From NCBI RefSeq assembly GCF_000208745.1, contig NC_030850.1, positions 8,022,151-8,086,150 of the forward strand: a stretch of DNA of 64,000 bases, in the 5' to 3' direction. The notes under the pieces were generated by a model. The model was given only the letters and a program-made list of their open reading frames with translations. It made no database searches and had not been told where the DNA came from. Made by a program: the position numbers and the translations under genes. Positions 34,201 to 46,309 of the stretch are shown here, in pieces; the first letter of the stretch is position 1, and the number at the start of each line of letters is the position of its first letter. This DNA is from Theobroma cacao. Lineage: Eukaryota > Streptophyta > Magnoliopsida > Malvales > Malvaceae.

Positions 34201-34834
34201 CTGAACTTGTATGAACTTGGGCAGGATTGGGATCTCCACTAGCAGTCCTTTCTCTCAGTGCTTCATAATCCTTCAAAGAAACCACAACTTTCTTAAAGTC
34301 AGAAGTCCTGATATTTTTTGCAGGATTACCGCAGATTTCGCAAACAGTAGATCCATGACTAACAAACCACTTGAGAGCACAAGCATAATGCACTAGAGCA
34401 AGATCATTTTTGCAAGAACAACCAAGTTCAATTAATGCGTCATGATGATGACATGAGCCTATTTCTAAATCAGTACTACAGATGAAAACCTCTCCCTCAG
34501 GGCTAATGAACTCAACAAACCCAGATTCTCTTCCAACACTCTTAGCATGGGAAAAATCACTTTCAACATCTTTTGGAATTCCATTGCTATTAGGCTTAGC
34601 TTCTGCATTGCTTTTAACCGCTTCTGGTAAGGGAGGAGTGATGCCCAAAAATCCTAACGCAGCATCCCCTCTTTTATCAGATTCAACACAGTGGCACACG
34701 CGACAAGTAGCCAAACCTGCCTCCTTGTCTCTACTGCATTGCGAGTAAGTCCCAGAATCATCACTGTCAGCATTTGGGCAACTATCATTGCTAACACCTC
34801 CATTGACTGCATGTGGCAAACTTTCCTTACTCAT
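31286..34834 (-). CDS. RING-CH (RINGv) membrane protein, putative E3 ubiquitin ligase
   Basis: Three coding exons, 33929-34834, 32283-32357 and 31286-31402, give 365 residues. The C4HC3 RING-variant ligands are C44-x2-C47, C139-x-C141, H149-x2-C152 and C165-x2-C168, in CRVC, CSCKNDLALVHYACALKWF and CEIC. RING-CH domains bind E2 enzymes and ubiquitinate membrane-associated targets, as in MARCH proteins. The loop between C47 and C139 is 91 residues, far longer than in animal MARCH proteins but, as I recall, typical of one plant subfamily. An Asn repeat lies near residues 238-243. Three hydrophobic helices follow: EGTGILLATGLLTVTLAWLIA, SGLHILLGGICALTVVVFF and YWAILFVFWFLVFGIWA, so the C-terminus is membrane-embedded and the RING faces the cytosol by inference. 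All ligands are present and no break was seen. Confidence 0.92.
32527..32547. repeat. (TA)n microsatellite in RING-CH intron 1
   Basis: About ten TA dinucleotides inside the 1.6-kb intron 32358-33928, which otherwise shows nothing recognisable. Confidence 0.85.
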
Positions 34835-35950
34835 CGTGTATCAAATAGAATTAAATATAATCTCTTCAATTACAGCAGCATATTACTTTGATGCATCATC
34901 TTAATCTTCCATGAGGCCAATCTCCCCATTGTGAGTTGCTAAGCAACTGAAAAAAAGCAACACTACCTCCATACAAAACAGACAGTTCACAACCACTTGC
35001 ACTCCATCGAAGAATGGTGCTTTGTTGTTTTAGCATAATCCAGGGCCTTAATGCAAGATAGAAACAAGGAAAAAGTACTCGAGCAGGACAGCAGATAAAA
35101 TTATCTGACAATCTTTTTCATGATAGGTTCCTGGTTCACAATAGTACAAATTCACACCTTATGTTACCAATAATAAAACATGTAAATGCACGAAAACAAT
35201 AGAACATCTAAAAGTTTATCCTTCGAAATGAATAGGAAAAACCATAACTGCAATGGGTGTTAAATCCATTATCTTGTTCAGCTGATAATGTAATGGATTA
35301 AAAACAATCAATAATAATAACAAACATAAATGATCAAATAGAATCAATTTAAAACACAAGATTTCCTCAATTAGTCAAATACTCAAATCTTACTGTTAAA
35401 AAAAGGTACCTTACTCACACTTGGGGCAATTAGGCCAATTGAGATACAAGAAATGATATGAAAAATTAAAGACCTAGGAAAGATACTTTAATAATTGAAA
35501 AATGCTCAAAGTCCAAATTCAATCAAACCCAAAGCAGCAATTCAATTAACATAATAAGCACGCATGAGAAAGAAAAAAAATCAAACAAAAGAATCATAAA
35601 TTTAACACGCAATTGAAAGCCCATGAACAAATTTATTTCACAAATATTTATTAAAAAAAAAGCAAATAGTAAAACCCATGAAAGACCAAGAAATCCTAGA
35701 TCATGGAAAAGGTGAGGAAGCAAGAGGAAAAATAAACCGAACCTAGAGTAATTGAGGTGGATCAGGGAAAAGCGTCAGTAGAAGAGGAGTGAGGAGTAAG
35801 GCGGAGGGAGTTTTGTTGGGGAATGGATGTGACGAAGCGAGTGTGGGGCTGCTGGCCTCTACAACTATAATGCTCTCTTCTTTTATGGGCTTTGCGCTGC
35901 TTCATCTTTTTGGTTTAGGACTGTCTTTCCCTTGTATTTTGCTTTCCCGT
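34835..35950 (-). promoter_or_regulatory. 5' leader and promoter region of the RING-CH gene
   Basis: On the minus strand a strong acceptor (CTTTTTTTCAG then TTGCTTAGC) occurs at 34946, suggesting a non-coding first exon further upstream, perhaps ending at the CTCTAG/GTTCGG near 35740. A TATA-like CATAAAAGAAG lies near 35890. These placements are inferred from sequence only. The rest is AT-rich without a gene. Confidence 0.35.
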
Positions 35951-36533
35951 ATAGAGTGTTACTCACTTTCACATTTTATTTTTGTTTTTATGTACCATCA
36001 ATAAATAAAATATTATTATTTATTTAATAAATAATTTTTTAATTTAAAACTTTTTAAAAATAAATATTTATAATTTAAAAATATTTATTTAAAATTTTAC
36101 TTTTTGATATTTAATTTTTATATAAATATGAAATAAGAATGATATATAAATCTTATAGTATTTGTAGATGGGTTCTTGTGATAGGGAGAGGAAGCATCAC
36201 AAATAAATAAAAAGATTTACTAGAGGCGACAAAGAGGAAAATCGGAGCAATTTTTGAAATACTAAGTGTCATGGTAAGTAAGAAAGAATAAGTAGAGAAT
36301 GAGGGTGTGAAAGATAATTAGAGGGAGAAGTTAGGAAGAAGCTCTGGGTGAAAATCTTATAACGCTAGAAAAGTGAAAATCTCTTGAATGAATTGTAAAG
36401 GTTTTATATATAGTATTAAAAATGATGGTTACTCAATAATAGATTTTAATACACGTAATGAATAACGTTATTAAAAGGAGCTTTAATATTACGTGACCAT
36501 TACTAAGTAATGATATTAAGTAACGGTTAGAGA
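35951..36533. other. AT-rich intergenic DNA up to the MULE insertion site
   Basis: No gene, RNA or clear repeat. It is the left flank of the transposon; the duplicated target AATTCATTAT follows directly. Confidence 0.6.
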
Positions 36534-36543
36534 AATTCATTAT
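36534..36543. repeat. Left target-site duplication of the MULE
   Basis: AATTCATTAT, immediately before the element's first bases GGGAAAT. The identical 10 bases (11 counting the next G) recur at 47185-47194. Mutator-family insertions make 8-11 bp duplications, usually 9 or 10. Confidence 0.8.
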
Positions 36544-37014
36544 GGGAAATTTTTTTTTAGACCTTAAAAATAACGTGTTTTTATAAATAAGCTTCCAGAT
36601 AATTTTAACTATTTTTAGTTACAAGAATAGATTTTGAGACAAAAATACCCTTAATGAGCAATTTTCTTTAACGCGCACTCTCAAACAGGTGAAAATGGAA
36701 AAACAAATACGTAAAAAATTTGCAAACATCTAATTTTGTGCAAAACATCCATTTTTTTTCGTGAAGCTTGGGCAAAACAAAATAATGTTGCATGAGATGG
36801 TTTTTCAGAGATTTAAGACATGGCATTCAGATAATAAAAGAAGAGTGATATTAAACCGAACGAGGAACCGATCGTGATGAATCGAAAGCTTGGAGAATGA
36901 TGTAAAATCAAAATCCTTGATATGGTGGTGAATCGAAAGGAGAAAGATATGAATCCATAGCATGAAATGGTCGTGCTACAGCAGGCCATATGTGAGATGG
37001 CTGTGGTAGGGCAG

Positions 37015-37425
37015 GGTTTAGAGTTTGTGAAACGGTATGTTGGGAATATGTGACACAACATAACGGGAATGTGTGACATGATTGTGACACGACAGGGTTT
37101 AAAGTTTGTGACACGACATGGTTGGAATGTGTGACATGGCAGGGTTTACAGTTTGTGACACGCAATGGAGGGAATTTGTGACACGTCAACGTTCAGAGTT
37201 CGTGACACGTAATGGAGGGAATTTGTGACACGTCAGCGTTCAGAGTTTGTGACACCCCATGAAGGGAATCTTTGACACGCCAGCATTCAGAGTTCGTGAC
37301 ACGCCATGGAAGGAATTTGTGACATGCCTGTGTTCAAAGTTTGTCAGACTCCATGGAGATCCGTGACACGGCAGGGTTTAGAGTGCGTGACACGGCATGG
37401 CAATTTATGCGTGACACGACATGGT
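37015..37425 (+). repeat. 47-bp satellite array near the left MULE end
   Basis: Units of about 47 bp, each with two GTGACACG words, e.g. GTTTGTGACACGCAATGGAG and GGAATTTGTGACACGTCAGC. More than ten copies of TGACACG are present. The array has no counterpart at the right end of the element. Open frames across it are artefacts of the repeat period. Confidence 0.85.
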
Positions 37426-37498
37426 TTGAAAAAGGAAAAAAAAGCGGGCAAATAATGAGGAAACCGATTGGACTTCAACTAAATGAATTCAATAAATG

Positions 37499-37509
37499 AA
37501 TATTTATAG
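37499..37509 (+). promoter_or_regulatory. Possible TATA box for the MULE Ulp1-like gene
   Basis: ATATTTATAGAG lies between the 47-bp array and the inner terminal repeat, with a C/T-rich leader-like stretch downstream. It is the best TATA candidate for the plus-strand gene, but the motif is common in AT-rich DNA. Confidence 0.25.
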
Positions 37510-37879
37510 AGGAAATTGTGAGGCCATTTCATTTCAATTAAATATTTTCCAAAAATCGCAAACGTTTGTGTGAAAAGGTTCATTCCTCATTCCCAAAGAT
37601 ACCAGAGTGTTTGACTTTCTTCTTTGCAAGCTTGACGACACCACAACAACAATGTCAATTATCAGTGAAGAGGTCATTCAGTCTGAAAATAAAACTTTTA
37701 AAACTTTCTTCTATTCATTGATTTTTTGTTGGGTTTGTGTGATATGTTCGTGTTTTTTCAATCTTTTTCAATTGTTATGTTTAAACTGTTTTCTTCCCAA
37801 CTTTATGGTCGTACCAAAGTTTTAAACTACAACAGATATGGCGTGTAGTGGGTAAACTGCTTTTTGGGGTTTTGAGTGT

Positions 37880-38300
37880 GTCACAACATTGGTTATTTTA
37901 AGGCAGTTCGTGTAACGAGTCAGTAATTACACTGATTGACGTATCACACACCACAAGTATTTTAGGCCAGTTCGTGTAAAGACACAGTAATTATAGTGAT
38001 TGGCATGTTAGCGTTGGCGTGTTATAACATTTGACTTGATACGCATGGTGTGTTACAATATTTTACGTTATATGCATCGCGTGTTACAATATTTTACGTT
38101 ATATGTATGGCGTGTTACAACATTTTACGTTATATGCATGACGTGTTACAACATTTTACGTTATATGCATGGCGTGTTACCACATTTTACGTTATATGCA
38201 AGACGTGTTGCAACATTTTACGTTATATGCATGGCGTGTTACGTTATATGCATGGTGTGTTATCACATTTTACATTATATGCATGGCGTGCTACCACATT
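37880..38300 (+). repeat. Left inner terminal inverted repeat of the MULE, with 31-bp array
   Basis: The first part reads GGTTATTTTAAGGCAGTTCG, then AATTACACTGATTG and ATTTTAGGCCAGTTCGT; all recur in order, inverted, at 46310-46640. It ends in about nine copies of a 31-bp unit, GTTATATGCATGGCGTGTTA followed by CAACATTTTAC. Because 31 is not a multiple of three, open frames over it shift between units and mean nothing. Confidence 0.9.
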
Positions 38301-38340
38301 ATGGGTTAACTCACTCGTGCATGTGTGCCATGTTTTACAG

Positions 38341-41300
38341 ATGCAGTCCAGACAGTATGAGGATCTTGACAATTTGCTTATTGTGCTGAGGGAGAAGTGG
38401 GCGTTCAATGTCACTATTAACACCCATTGTAAGTGGTCGTAACTGTATTACATCAACAAGACCCTTCAAGAGAAAGGGGAGTACGATGCAGTGAAGCGTA
38501 CATGCTTCGGAATGCTGCTGGATGTATATCCACAAGGCTACTTCTCCACTAGTCTCCTACATAACATAATGATCTGTCGAATCACTGTAACAGATTCATT
38601 GGAGCATGAGTTATGGTTAGCCATTGGGAAAAGCAAAGTGTGTATATCAAAGCAGGAGTTCTGCTTTATCACCGACTAAAGTTTGGTTGAATGCCAAATG
38701 TGTTCAGATAACCGTACGAGGTTATTACGATAGAATTCATGCGCAATACTGGAACGGGCAACAGAGCGTTAAGCTGCTAGCCTTGCTTCATACGTTTCAC
38801 GGAGGTAACTTTGAGCGACTAGGAGATACGACCAAGATGGCACTCATCTTGATCGCGAATAACATTTTATTTGGTCAAGACTATCGTAGACGGGTGATGC
38901 CTTGGCTCTTGTCGTTGGTGGAAGACATTGATGCTTGGAATGCCTTCCCATGGGGTCACTACGTTTGAAGGCTGATGTTGAACTTCTTTTTGAAGGGGTT
39001 CGAAGTGCTTTCCTCGAAACGTGCAGAAGGATCGTTTAGGGTACAACATTTAAGGATTCGCGTGGGTGATACAGGTACTATCACGTAACATTTTTCATTT
39101 TCCTTTTGACATAATAATTTATGGTTGCAATCGTTTATCATTTACGATCTGATAATGGTTACATTTGACTTGCAGTTTTGAGCAATTGAGGTAATTTCGG
39201 CTTTGCGAAAGATAGTTGCCTCCTCTGCTCCGAAGGACGTCTACCCATGAATGTGCAAATGGCAATACAACCAGAAGCCAAAAGACTTCTACATGGCAGT
39301 TGAGATGTTGGAGTCATCTCAGCAGGTGAGTGAACAACTACTAATTTCTACTGTGAATTTGTATAATAATCTTTCCTAAAATTTAATCATAATCCCTATT
39401 TTGTAGTTGTGGGCAATGAAGACCTTGGAGCCCAACTCGGATGAGGCTAGCCGGGGATTATTTTGTGGACATTGATGTCCCGTTATCTAAGGGCCATTAA
39501 TATGTGCCAATAAGGCACATAGAGGATCGGGCGGACTGGAGCTTAGGTGCAAGGGAAAAGAGGAGAAACTTGAAGCACAAAAGAGCCACTGGTTTTATGA
39601 AGCGGAGGCGTACCACTATTGCTGTCGTCGATGAGCTGTCGATTTCCAAGTTGATGAAGGAAGGTGACGACCATGGCAATGGCAGTGAAGAGCTGGTAAG
39701 CACGGTTTTAAAGGTTTGTGTTCAACAATTGCATATGTGATTATCGAATAATATATCTGTGTTTGTAGTTGGACCATGCAACGACAACTTCACAACTACT
39801 GATAGGTCTTTCTCAGACTCACAATGCTAACGAGGAGCATGTAAGGATGGTTATAACGATTTGTGTTTAACAATTTCATATGTGATTATCGAATAACATA
39901 TTTGTGTTTACAGTTGGACCATGCAACGATAGCTCCTCAACCATTAAGAGGTCCTCATCAGACACACAGTGCTAACAACCCATCGATAAGATCGGTTCTA
40001 ACAGTTTGTGTTCAACATTTCTACATATGTTTATCGAGTAACACATTAATTTTTGTTATTGCAGTTGAAGGAGGCGACCATAGCTCTTCAACCACAAATC
40101 AGTCCTACTCAACCGTAAAGTGGTAACGAGCTGCCTATAAGGATATTAAAGTTCTAACGGGTAATTTTCAACAATTCCATATATGATTATTGAATAACAT
40201 AGTAATATATGTTATTGCAGTTAACCCATTCGACAAGAGTCAATGACGGAGTAGTCACGAAGCGTCAGCTGCGATGGATCATGCACTAGTATAAAAAAGA
40301 TATGTCGAAGCTGAAGGCTTTCAATTCAGTCATTGACTCTGGTGAAGCAAACGTTTGAGGATTGTGTCATTGCTCGGATTCTAGACGGCCTAAAATCACA
40401 GGTACGTTATTTTATCTTCGCTCATATATTGGTCGTTTACGTTTAGTAGGTGTAGCTCTATTTTTTGTTCTTAGTTTATGGTTTGTGGTATTATATGAGC
40501 TAATGGATTTTTTCATTTGTCTCGTTCTGTAAGGCGATCATTCATCTCATGGTGCTGGTGAAGACCACGATGAACTTGGTGTGCACATTCACAATGATGC
40601 TACTGGTGTTGATGGATACCTTATTCTTGAGGTCGATACGGTTATCGATGCATCTGCAAAAGGGGAGGGGGACCGTCACTCAGTCATGGGTGAATGAGAG
40701 CATCTTCTTCAGGCTGACGCATTAATGGTGGCAGTAGAAGTAGGGGACCATCTTCCTTAGAGCACTCCCGAAGTCAGCGGTTCACGGTTATCGTCACCGG
40801 AGTCATCTGATGTTCATCATTGTGCAGCATAAATTTCAGACCTAACTGAGCAGGCACGGGTGAAAATGACGAGTAAATACAGGGCAAGCCCATATGTCGA
40901 CCCCTCAGTGAGCCGTCAGGATGTAAAGAGCACAACGGTTGAACCGTACGAAGGTTTCAAGAAAGACGAGTGCGCGAGGTAAGCTCATAAATAACATTAC
41001 AAATATTATTTTTTAATGAAACATTAATCCACCAAGGCTTTTCAAACTCATTTTGTTACATATGCAGGCGTAAAGTCAGGATCTTAGGGGATCAAGGGGC
41101 TGACTTTTTCACAACATTAAAGGATCTCAAAAAAGAAATGACTAGTGAACATATAGACACATGCCTGAGTGTACTTTGTAAAAGGATAACAAGGTCGAAG
41201 TCAAAGCTGTATACTACCCGTGCATGCGTGGTTGACACGATATTCTTTGTAAGTATATTTGAAAAATTTTCAATTCTAAAAATACTAAGTTTTTTATTGC

Positions 41301-41883
41301 ATTAAGTGTAAGCTAATGTATACATGCTTCATAGGACACCATCCATATGCTACACGCCTTATTTCCAACTGAATATGCCATGTCGACTACAGAATTCTAG
41401 ATGAGTTGTGAGCATACGTGAAGGGTGAAAAGCCGACATATTGTTAAAATGGGAAGATGTCGATTTCATCTTTGTGCCTTGTAATGTCGGTGGGCATTGG
41501 GTGGTAGCGAAGATCGACTTGGTGAGGTAGATGATCAAGGTGGTGGACTCTGCAAAAACTTCGAATGCTAAGGATAATGGAGTGCAAACACCTCAGATGA
41601 CACCTCTTACGACAATTATGCCAATCATCTGCCACCAAGCCAGTCATTTCAACAAAACACGCAGGAAGACATAGGATTTGACTTCGATGCCATTGAAAAT
41701 TCATTTGCCAAAAGATAAACTGCATCAGCAAAATGATAGTGTCAGCTGCGGTATGTTCATGATATGGTACATTGACAATTTTTTGCAATCGAAAATGATC
41801 AAAGTTAAGCAGAATATGATTGCAAATATGCTTCGCCAATATGTTCTAGAAATTTTTTTCAACAATTATGAGAGCGAACCCTG
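38341..41883 (+). pseudogene. MULE-borne DUF1985/Ulp1-like cysteine protease gene, decayed
   Basis: The 5' part encodes a DUF1985 domain: KRTCFGMLLDVYPQGYFST, LLHNIMICRITVTDS, ELWLAIGKSKVCISKQEFCF and, after a stop and frame change, MALILIANNILFGQDYRRR and IDAWNAFPWGHYV. The 3' part has a C48 (Ulp1) catalytic region: His in GGHWVVAKIDL (41491-41515), Asp in VVDS, and Cys in NDSVSCGMFMIWYIDNF (about 41740). Ulp1-type proteases remove SUMO; in Kaonashi/CUMULE elements the domain is a standard passenger whose role is unknown. In-frame stops interrupt both domains (for example directly after KIDLVR), and the middle contains tandemly duplicated exon-intron units. It converges with the transposase gene. 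I judge it non-functional. Confidence 0.8.
39700..40235 (+). repeat. Tandem exon-intron units in the Ulp1-like gene
   Basis: Four units of about 145-157 bp start at 39769, 39914, 40064 and 40221, each just after a TAG/CAG acceptor. Each unit has a short exon (TTGGACCATGCAACGA..., CAACCA...) and then an intron-like stretch with AACAATT(T/G)CATATGTGATTATC, GAATAACATA and T-rich DNA before the next CAG. The units have drifted, so the duplication is not recent. Confidence 0.7.
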
Positions 41884-42014
41884 AACATATCGGCCCTTGT
41901 CTATATATTTTTTGTATATATAATTAATTTTATTAATTTAATATTTGTACATTTTATACATTACATTTTATTTCTCAATTCAAACACAGTGCCTTTTAAT
42001 TATTTAATATTGCA

Positions 42015-42540
42015 ACCGCTTGGTATGTCACACAATTGGGGCATGGCGTGTCACTCCTGAAAACTGGAAGAAGTCAGCGTGTCATGCCAAGTATCTGGTT
42101 CCACTCAACGTGTCACCCCATAATACAGCAAAAAGTAAGCATGTCACCATAGAATCTGCATGCACTCAACGTGTCACGCCAACTATCTGCTTCCACTCAG
42201 CGTGTCACCACAAGATGGGACTTGCCATGTCAGCCCACAACACTGCAAGAAGTTAGCGTGTCACCACAGAAATCTGAATACACTCAGCGTGTCACGCCAA
42301 CTATCTGCTTCCACTCAGCTTGCACCACAAGATAGGGCATGCCGTGTCACCCCACAATACTGCAAGAAGTCAGCGTGTCACCACAGAAATTTGTATGCAC
42401 TCAGCGTGTCACGCCAACTATCTACTTCCACTTAGCGTGTCACCATAAGATGGGGCGTGCCATGTCACCTCATAATAATGCAAAAAGTCAGCGTGTCACC
42501 ATAGAAATCTGCATGCACTCAACGTGTCCGCTTAACATAA
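42015..42540 (+). repeat. Internal satellite array between the convergent MULE genes
   Basis: Two 31-bp unit types, GCGTGTCACGCCAACTATCT... and GCGTGTCACCACAGAAATCT..., alternate with ~29-bp units containing CAAGATGGG and AATACTGCAAGAAGT. Each starts with GTGTCAC, the complement of the GTGACAC word of the left array. There is no protein; open frames here are repeat artefacts. Confidence 0.85.
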
Positions 42541-42779
42541 TATATTTTTCAAGAATTTTCGTCCTTATATTTCAATTTTATTTTTAAAATATTTTAATTT
42601 AATAAAAATTAATTATGATGATTCATAGATGAAATTTGATTGGATGATCCATAAATTTTTTAAATTTGTTTGGTCAAGTCATGTGTTTTAATCTTAAATT
42701 TCATATCATATGTTTTTAATTTAGTTTAAAATTTTCTCTTTCTAGACTTGCATCCTTTGAAGTAAATTTCTTGGTACAA

Positions 42780-42804
42780 TATTATTATTATTATTATTAT
42801 TATT
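42780..42804. repeat. (ATT)n microsatellite
   Basis: About eight ATT trinucleotides within the MULE, between the satellite array and the 3' end of the transposase gene. Confidence 0.9.
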
Positions 42805-43270
42805 TTGTTAAGTGATTGGCTTAAAGTTTTATATGGAGGTATTAATAAGATAAAATAAACATTGTAATTAAAAAATTACAAAAACAAATTGAATATGAGG
42901 ATTTAGAAAGCTACTAAAGTTAGATGAATTAATTTTATATCTCTTAAGAGATTTGATTGTAAGAACATAAAAGGTTAAATCAAATGAAATAGAAAGGAAT
43001 TAAATTAAATAATTAATTATTTAATACAAATCATAATAAAATGTGAGAAATGGGGTAATAGTATAGGGACTTCGTAAGTCTATTAAGTGTTCAAAACTAC
43101 GGACAAAATGAAATAAATAATCAAATAATATATTTACAAAATTAATAAAAAAAATAAAGACTTATCTACAAGATGAAACTAACAAACACAAAATCCAAAT
43201 ATGAATGAATGTAAGATACTGCAAGAGCAAATTGTGACAAAGGTATTGCACATGGGTTACACATTTAGTT

Positions 43271-46200
43271 AGGCCGACAAGCTGTCTTCATCCATAAGAC
43301 ACCTTACGTTTTCAGACATTGTCCTTCGTATTAGACAGTTGTTGCATGTGTGACCGGTTTGTTTACAACTTGAACATGTTTTTGGTCAACGCACTCGGGG
43401 AGGCACTGATTGACTTGGAAGTGGTGCCAAATTTGTGGATGGAACTGTAAATGGTGATGGGATATTCTGTCTATTATGGCTGTACCTCTTACATTGTGAA
43501 CATCTCCGTGCTCGACTGCCTTCATCGGCCAATGGAATCTTTCTCCTTCTAGGTCTTCTCGCTTGGCCTTGCCAAGGTGGTGGCAAGACGATAATTTGTT
43601 TCACATGAGGGGGGATGTCCCACTCACTAGGATGCCCTATCAGGCAAATGGACCTCGCATAACCCTCCACCAAAACGATTGTTTGTAGTAGTCAACGCAG
43701 AATTCAATGGCTTCATGTTTGCATTTATTGAAAAATACAGTGAACTCAATGTTCAAGCACAATGTAAATACTATGTCAAGTAGGGTTCAAATAAGAAATA
43801 AAGATATTCTGACTTTATAGCTGTAATGGCATGGCTACATGGTAGTAAATCTGCTGGAACTCACAACATGAACACGTCTTCGTGGACAGGTTTACAAGTC
43901 CGTCCATCTTTCCATCTTTAACTTTGAACTCCACTCAATTGATAGGTTTAATCACAAAGTGATGTGCATCATTGAATCGTTTGCTCAACTACTTGGCAAC
44001 CTCAGGGCTGAGGGGCGTGGTCACCTTGACGGCTTCCTCATATCGATCATGGAACCAACGTTGGAACATGTCTCTGATGAACTCGATCAAAACAGTGATT
44101 GGCATTTCTCTTGCATGCTCCAAACATGAGTTAACACATTCCGCAATGTTGGATGTCATTATTTGGTATCGCCTTGTCGATGAACAGGCACGTGCCCATC
44201 TCTCAAGGCCTATTCTCATAAGGTCAGCGTGGGCTCCTGTATGAATCTGCTTGAGCTGGTTCATATGTCTGTTGAAATCGAAAACCTTATAGCACTTTCG
44301 AGCAAGGGTGAAAATCATAGAAAAGTCATCGCATTTGAACTTGTTTTTAAAGTTCTTCTTCAAGTGGTACCTGCATAAACCATGACACGTTTCTGGGTAT
44401 GCATTTTGGATTGCTTTCTTAATGCCAAGATGCTGCTAAGAAATGAACATAGTGTTTTCAGGACAACCAATTGCATCACGTAGCTTGCTAAAAAACCACG
44501 TCCACGAGTCTTCGTCCTCAACATGGCCGATGCCAAATGTAACTAGATGTATGCACTCATTCGCATCTTTGCATACAACGACAAACAGAATACCCTTGAA
44601 CTTGCCTTTCAGATGTATCGCATCAATTGAAATCGTAGGACGCATTACATCCCTAAACCCCCAAATACAAGCCTCGTATGCTTAGAAACAATATTTGAAT
44701 CTTTTTGCCTCATCAGTAGCCACTACAGTGACTGTGTCAAGATTTTCTTGTTCCAACATATAAAAATACAAGGGTAGTAGTTGAAATGACTCTTTCAGGG
44801 GATCGAAAATAAGCTTCTCCGCATACTCTTTCGCTTGTTAAGCCTTACTATACAAGCATTCCAATCCCCACTAAACTCTCATATCACCAATTATGTCCTT
44901 AGGTCTCAATGCTACTCCATTAGCCTAAAGCTTGTGTGACATAAGTTCACAAATTATCTTCGCACTTACGATTACAAATCGCCCTTTCAAACCATCGACA
45001 GTACACGTGTGCACTTTGTGGAACATCCAAACTTGCCAATATTATCCTCCTTTAGGTAACTTCGTTGCACGCACACTAAACTTGCATGCCTTGTCCTTGC
45101 AACCAACCTCATAATGAGCTTTACATGACCTTTTTACTCTTATCCTAAACTGCTCTTTTATAGCCAACATGTTCAAAGCTCGTTTTAACTCGCTTTCGAC
45201 GAAAATATTCTTCCTTTGTATAAGCGATCATCGGCACATGTCGACTCCTCAGTTGTAATTGTTTGGAATGAGAACCTTTCTACACTTGAAATTACCCACG
45301 TACGAGATATCTTTGCATTTTTTCTTTCCTGATAACTGTCATGGAGCAATGTACCAAGGAACGAATCTTGTTCTCATTAGCAATGGGGTTATTGTATATG
45401 GAGTCATCACACTGAACATCTTTTACATCAACACCTCTTACAGGTTCTGTTTCGCCTTCAACATTATTGCAAATTGGAATGTCACTGTCATAAAGTCAAT
45501 CCTCGTCTGAACTCTCATCATGCCATTCATCAAGCCCATCATTTGAATTGTCATTAAATCTATCTTCATTGGCAGGAACAAATCCTCATTTCCCTAATCA
45601 AATGCAGTATTATCCTCGAACGTCACAGTGCCACCTTTCAAAGTCACAATGTTATCCTCAAGTGTCGCATTCTCATTTGAAAATGCCATTACACCTTGTA
45701 TAGTTTCACCCGATCATTGCATTTGTTGAACACAAGTAACTAATTGGTTTGATGCACATCCTTATCGAAATTGTGCAGCCAATTGTTCTGTGAATGTCGT
45801 GTGTCTACTAGGCTACACAAACTCTTGTGCATACGTCACTTGCCATTGTTGTGGGTTACGAACTGAATGTTGTGGTATATATGAAGCATTGTATATCTCA
45901 TTTTGATTGAGTTGATTATCATGTTGTTCAGCTTCTTCATGTGATATAACATTTGTTTGGCATCCCTTAATGCTGACATACACAATCGGAACATTCCTCT
46001 GTTCTAGCGAAATCAATCAACATCCTCATCGTCCTTGATAATTGGCCGTGATAGCTCTCCGGGTGTACTGATCAATGCATGTAACTTAATCTTGTCAGTT
46101 TCTGAGTTTACCCCAACAATATCTTCAACCAGCTTCACTAATCCCACAAACGACAAATCACTCCTAACCCCCCGCATTCGTGACTCACCATCCTTGTAAA

Positions 46201-46290
46201 TGCCATCCACCCACTAACCACCGTGTCTTATCACAAGTCGCACAATTGGAACCCCATTGAAATTTTGGAAACAATAATAATTTGTCAATC
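43271..46290 (-). pseudogene. MULE (MuDR-type) transposase gene, decayed
   Basis: Reading right to left: a PB1-like start (GVPIVRLVIRHGG stop WVDGIYKDGE, about 46150-46270); a MuDR N-terminal zinc domain (CKDKACKFSVRATKLPKGG stop, VWMFHKVHTCTVDGLKGRF, near 45000-45100); a pre-catalytic LYFYMLEQENLDTVTVVATDE; the DDE core with the first Asp in ISIDAIHLKGKFKG and HVEDEDSWTWFFSKL (44436-44645); a stop exactly where the second catalytic Asp is expected (MFIS stop QHLG); MTSNIAECVNSCL; a SWIM finger CSCCEFQQIYYHVAM that has lost one Cys; and a zinc-knuckle remnant CSQCKRYSHNRQN near 43480. At least five in-frame stops make it inactive. Domain order is that of Kaonashi/CUMULE transposases. Confidence 0.85.
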
Positions 46291-46309
46291 ATTTAACACA
46301 TTACATGAC

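Noticed and set aside
36813..37189. Minus-strand open frames with CHTFP and VTNSK repeats
   Set aside because: Conceptual translations of the 47-bp GTGACACG satellite.
38036..38442. Two overlapping 117-130 codon frames with repeated HGVLQHFTLYAW-type words
   Set aside because: A product of the 31-bp array being open in several frames; only the last part, from 38341, belongs to a gene remnant.
41444..41839. Minus-strand 131-codon open frame
   Set aside because: Lies opposite the recognisable Ulp1 catalytic region (GGHWVV, VVDS, SCGMF) and has no motif of its own.
37015..42540. Regularly spaced repeats that superficially resemble a CRISPR array
   Set aside because: Units are contiguous tandem repeats without unique spacers, inside a plant nuclear transposon.
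42015..42590. Three overlapping open frames rich in SACH and SVSPQ words
   Set aside because: They are translations of the 31/29-bp satellite in different frames, with no start context or conserved domain.
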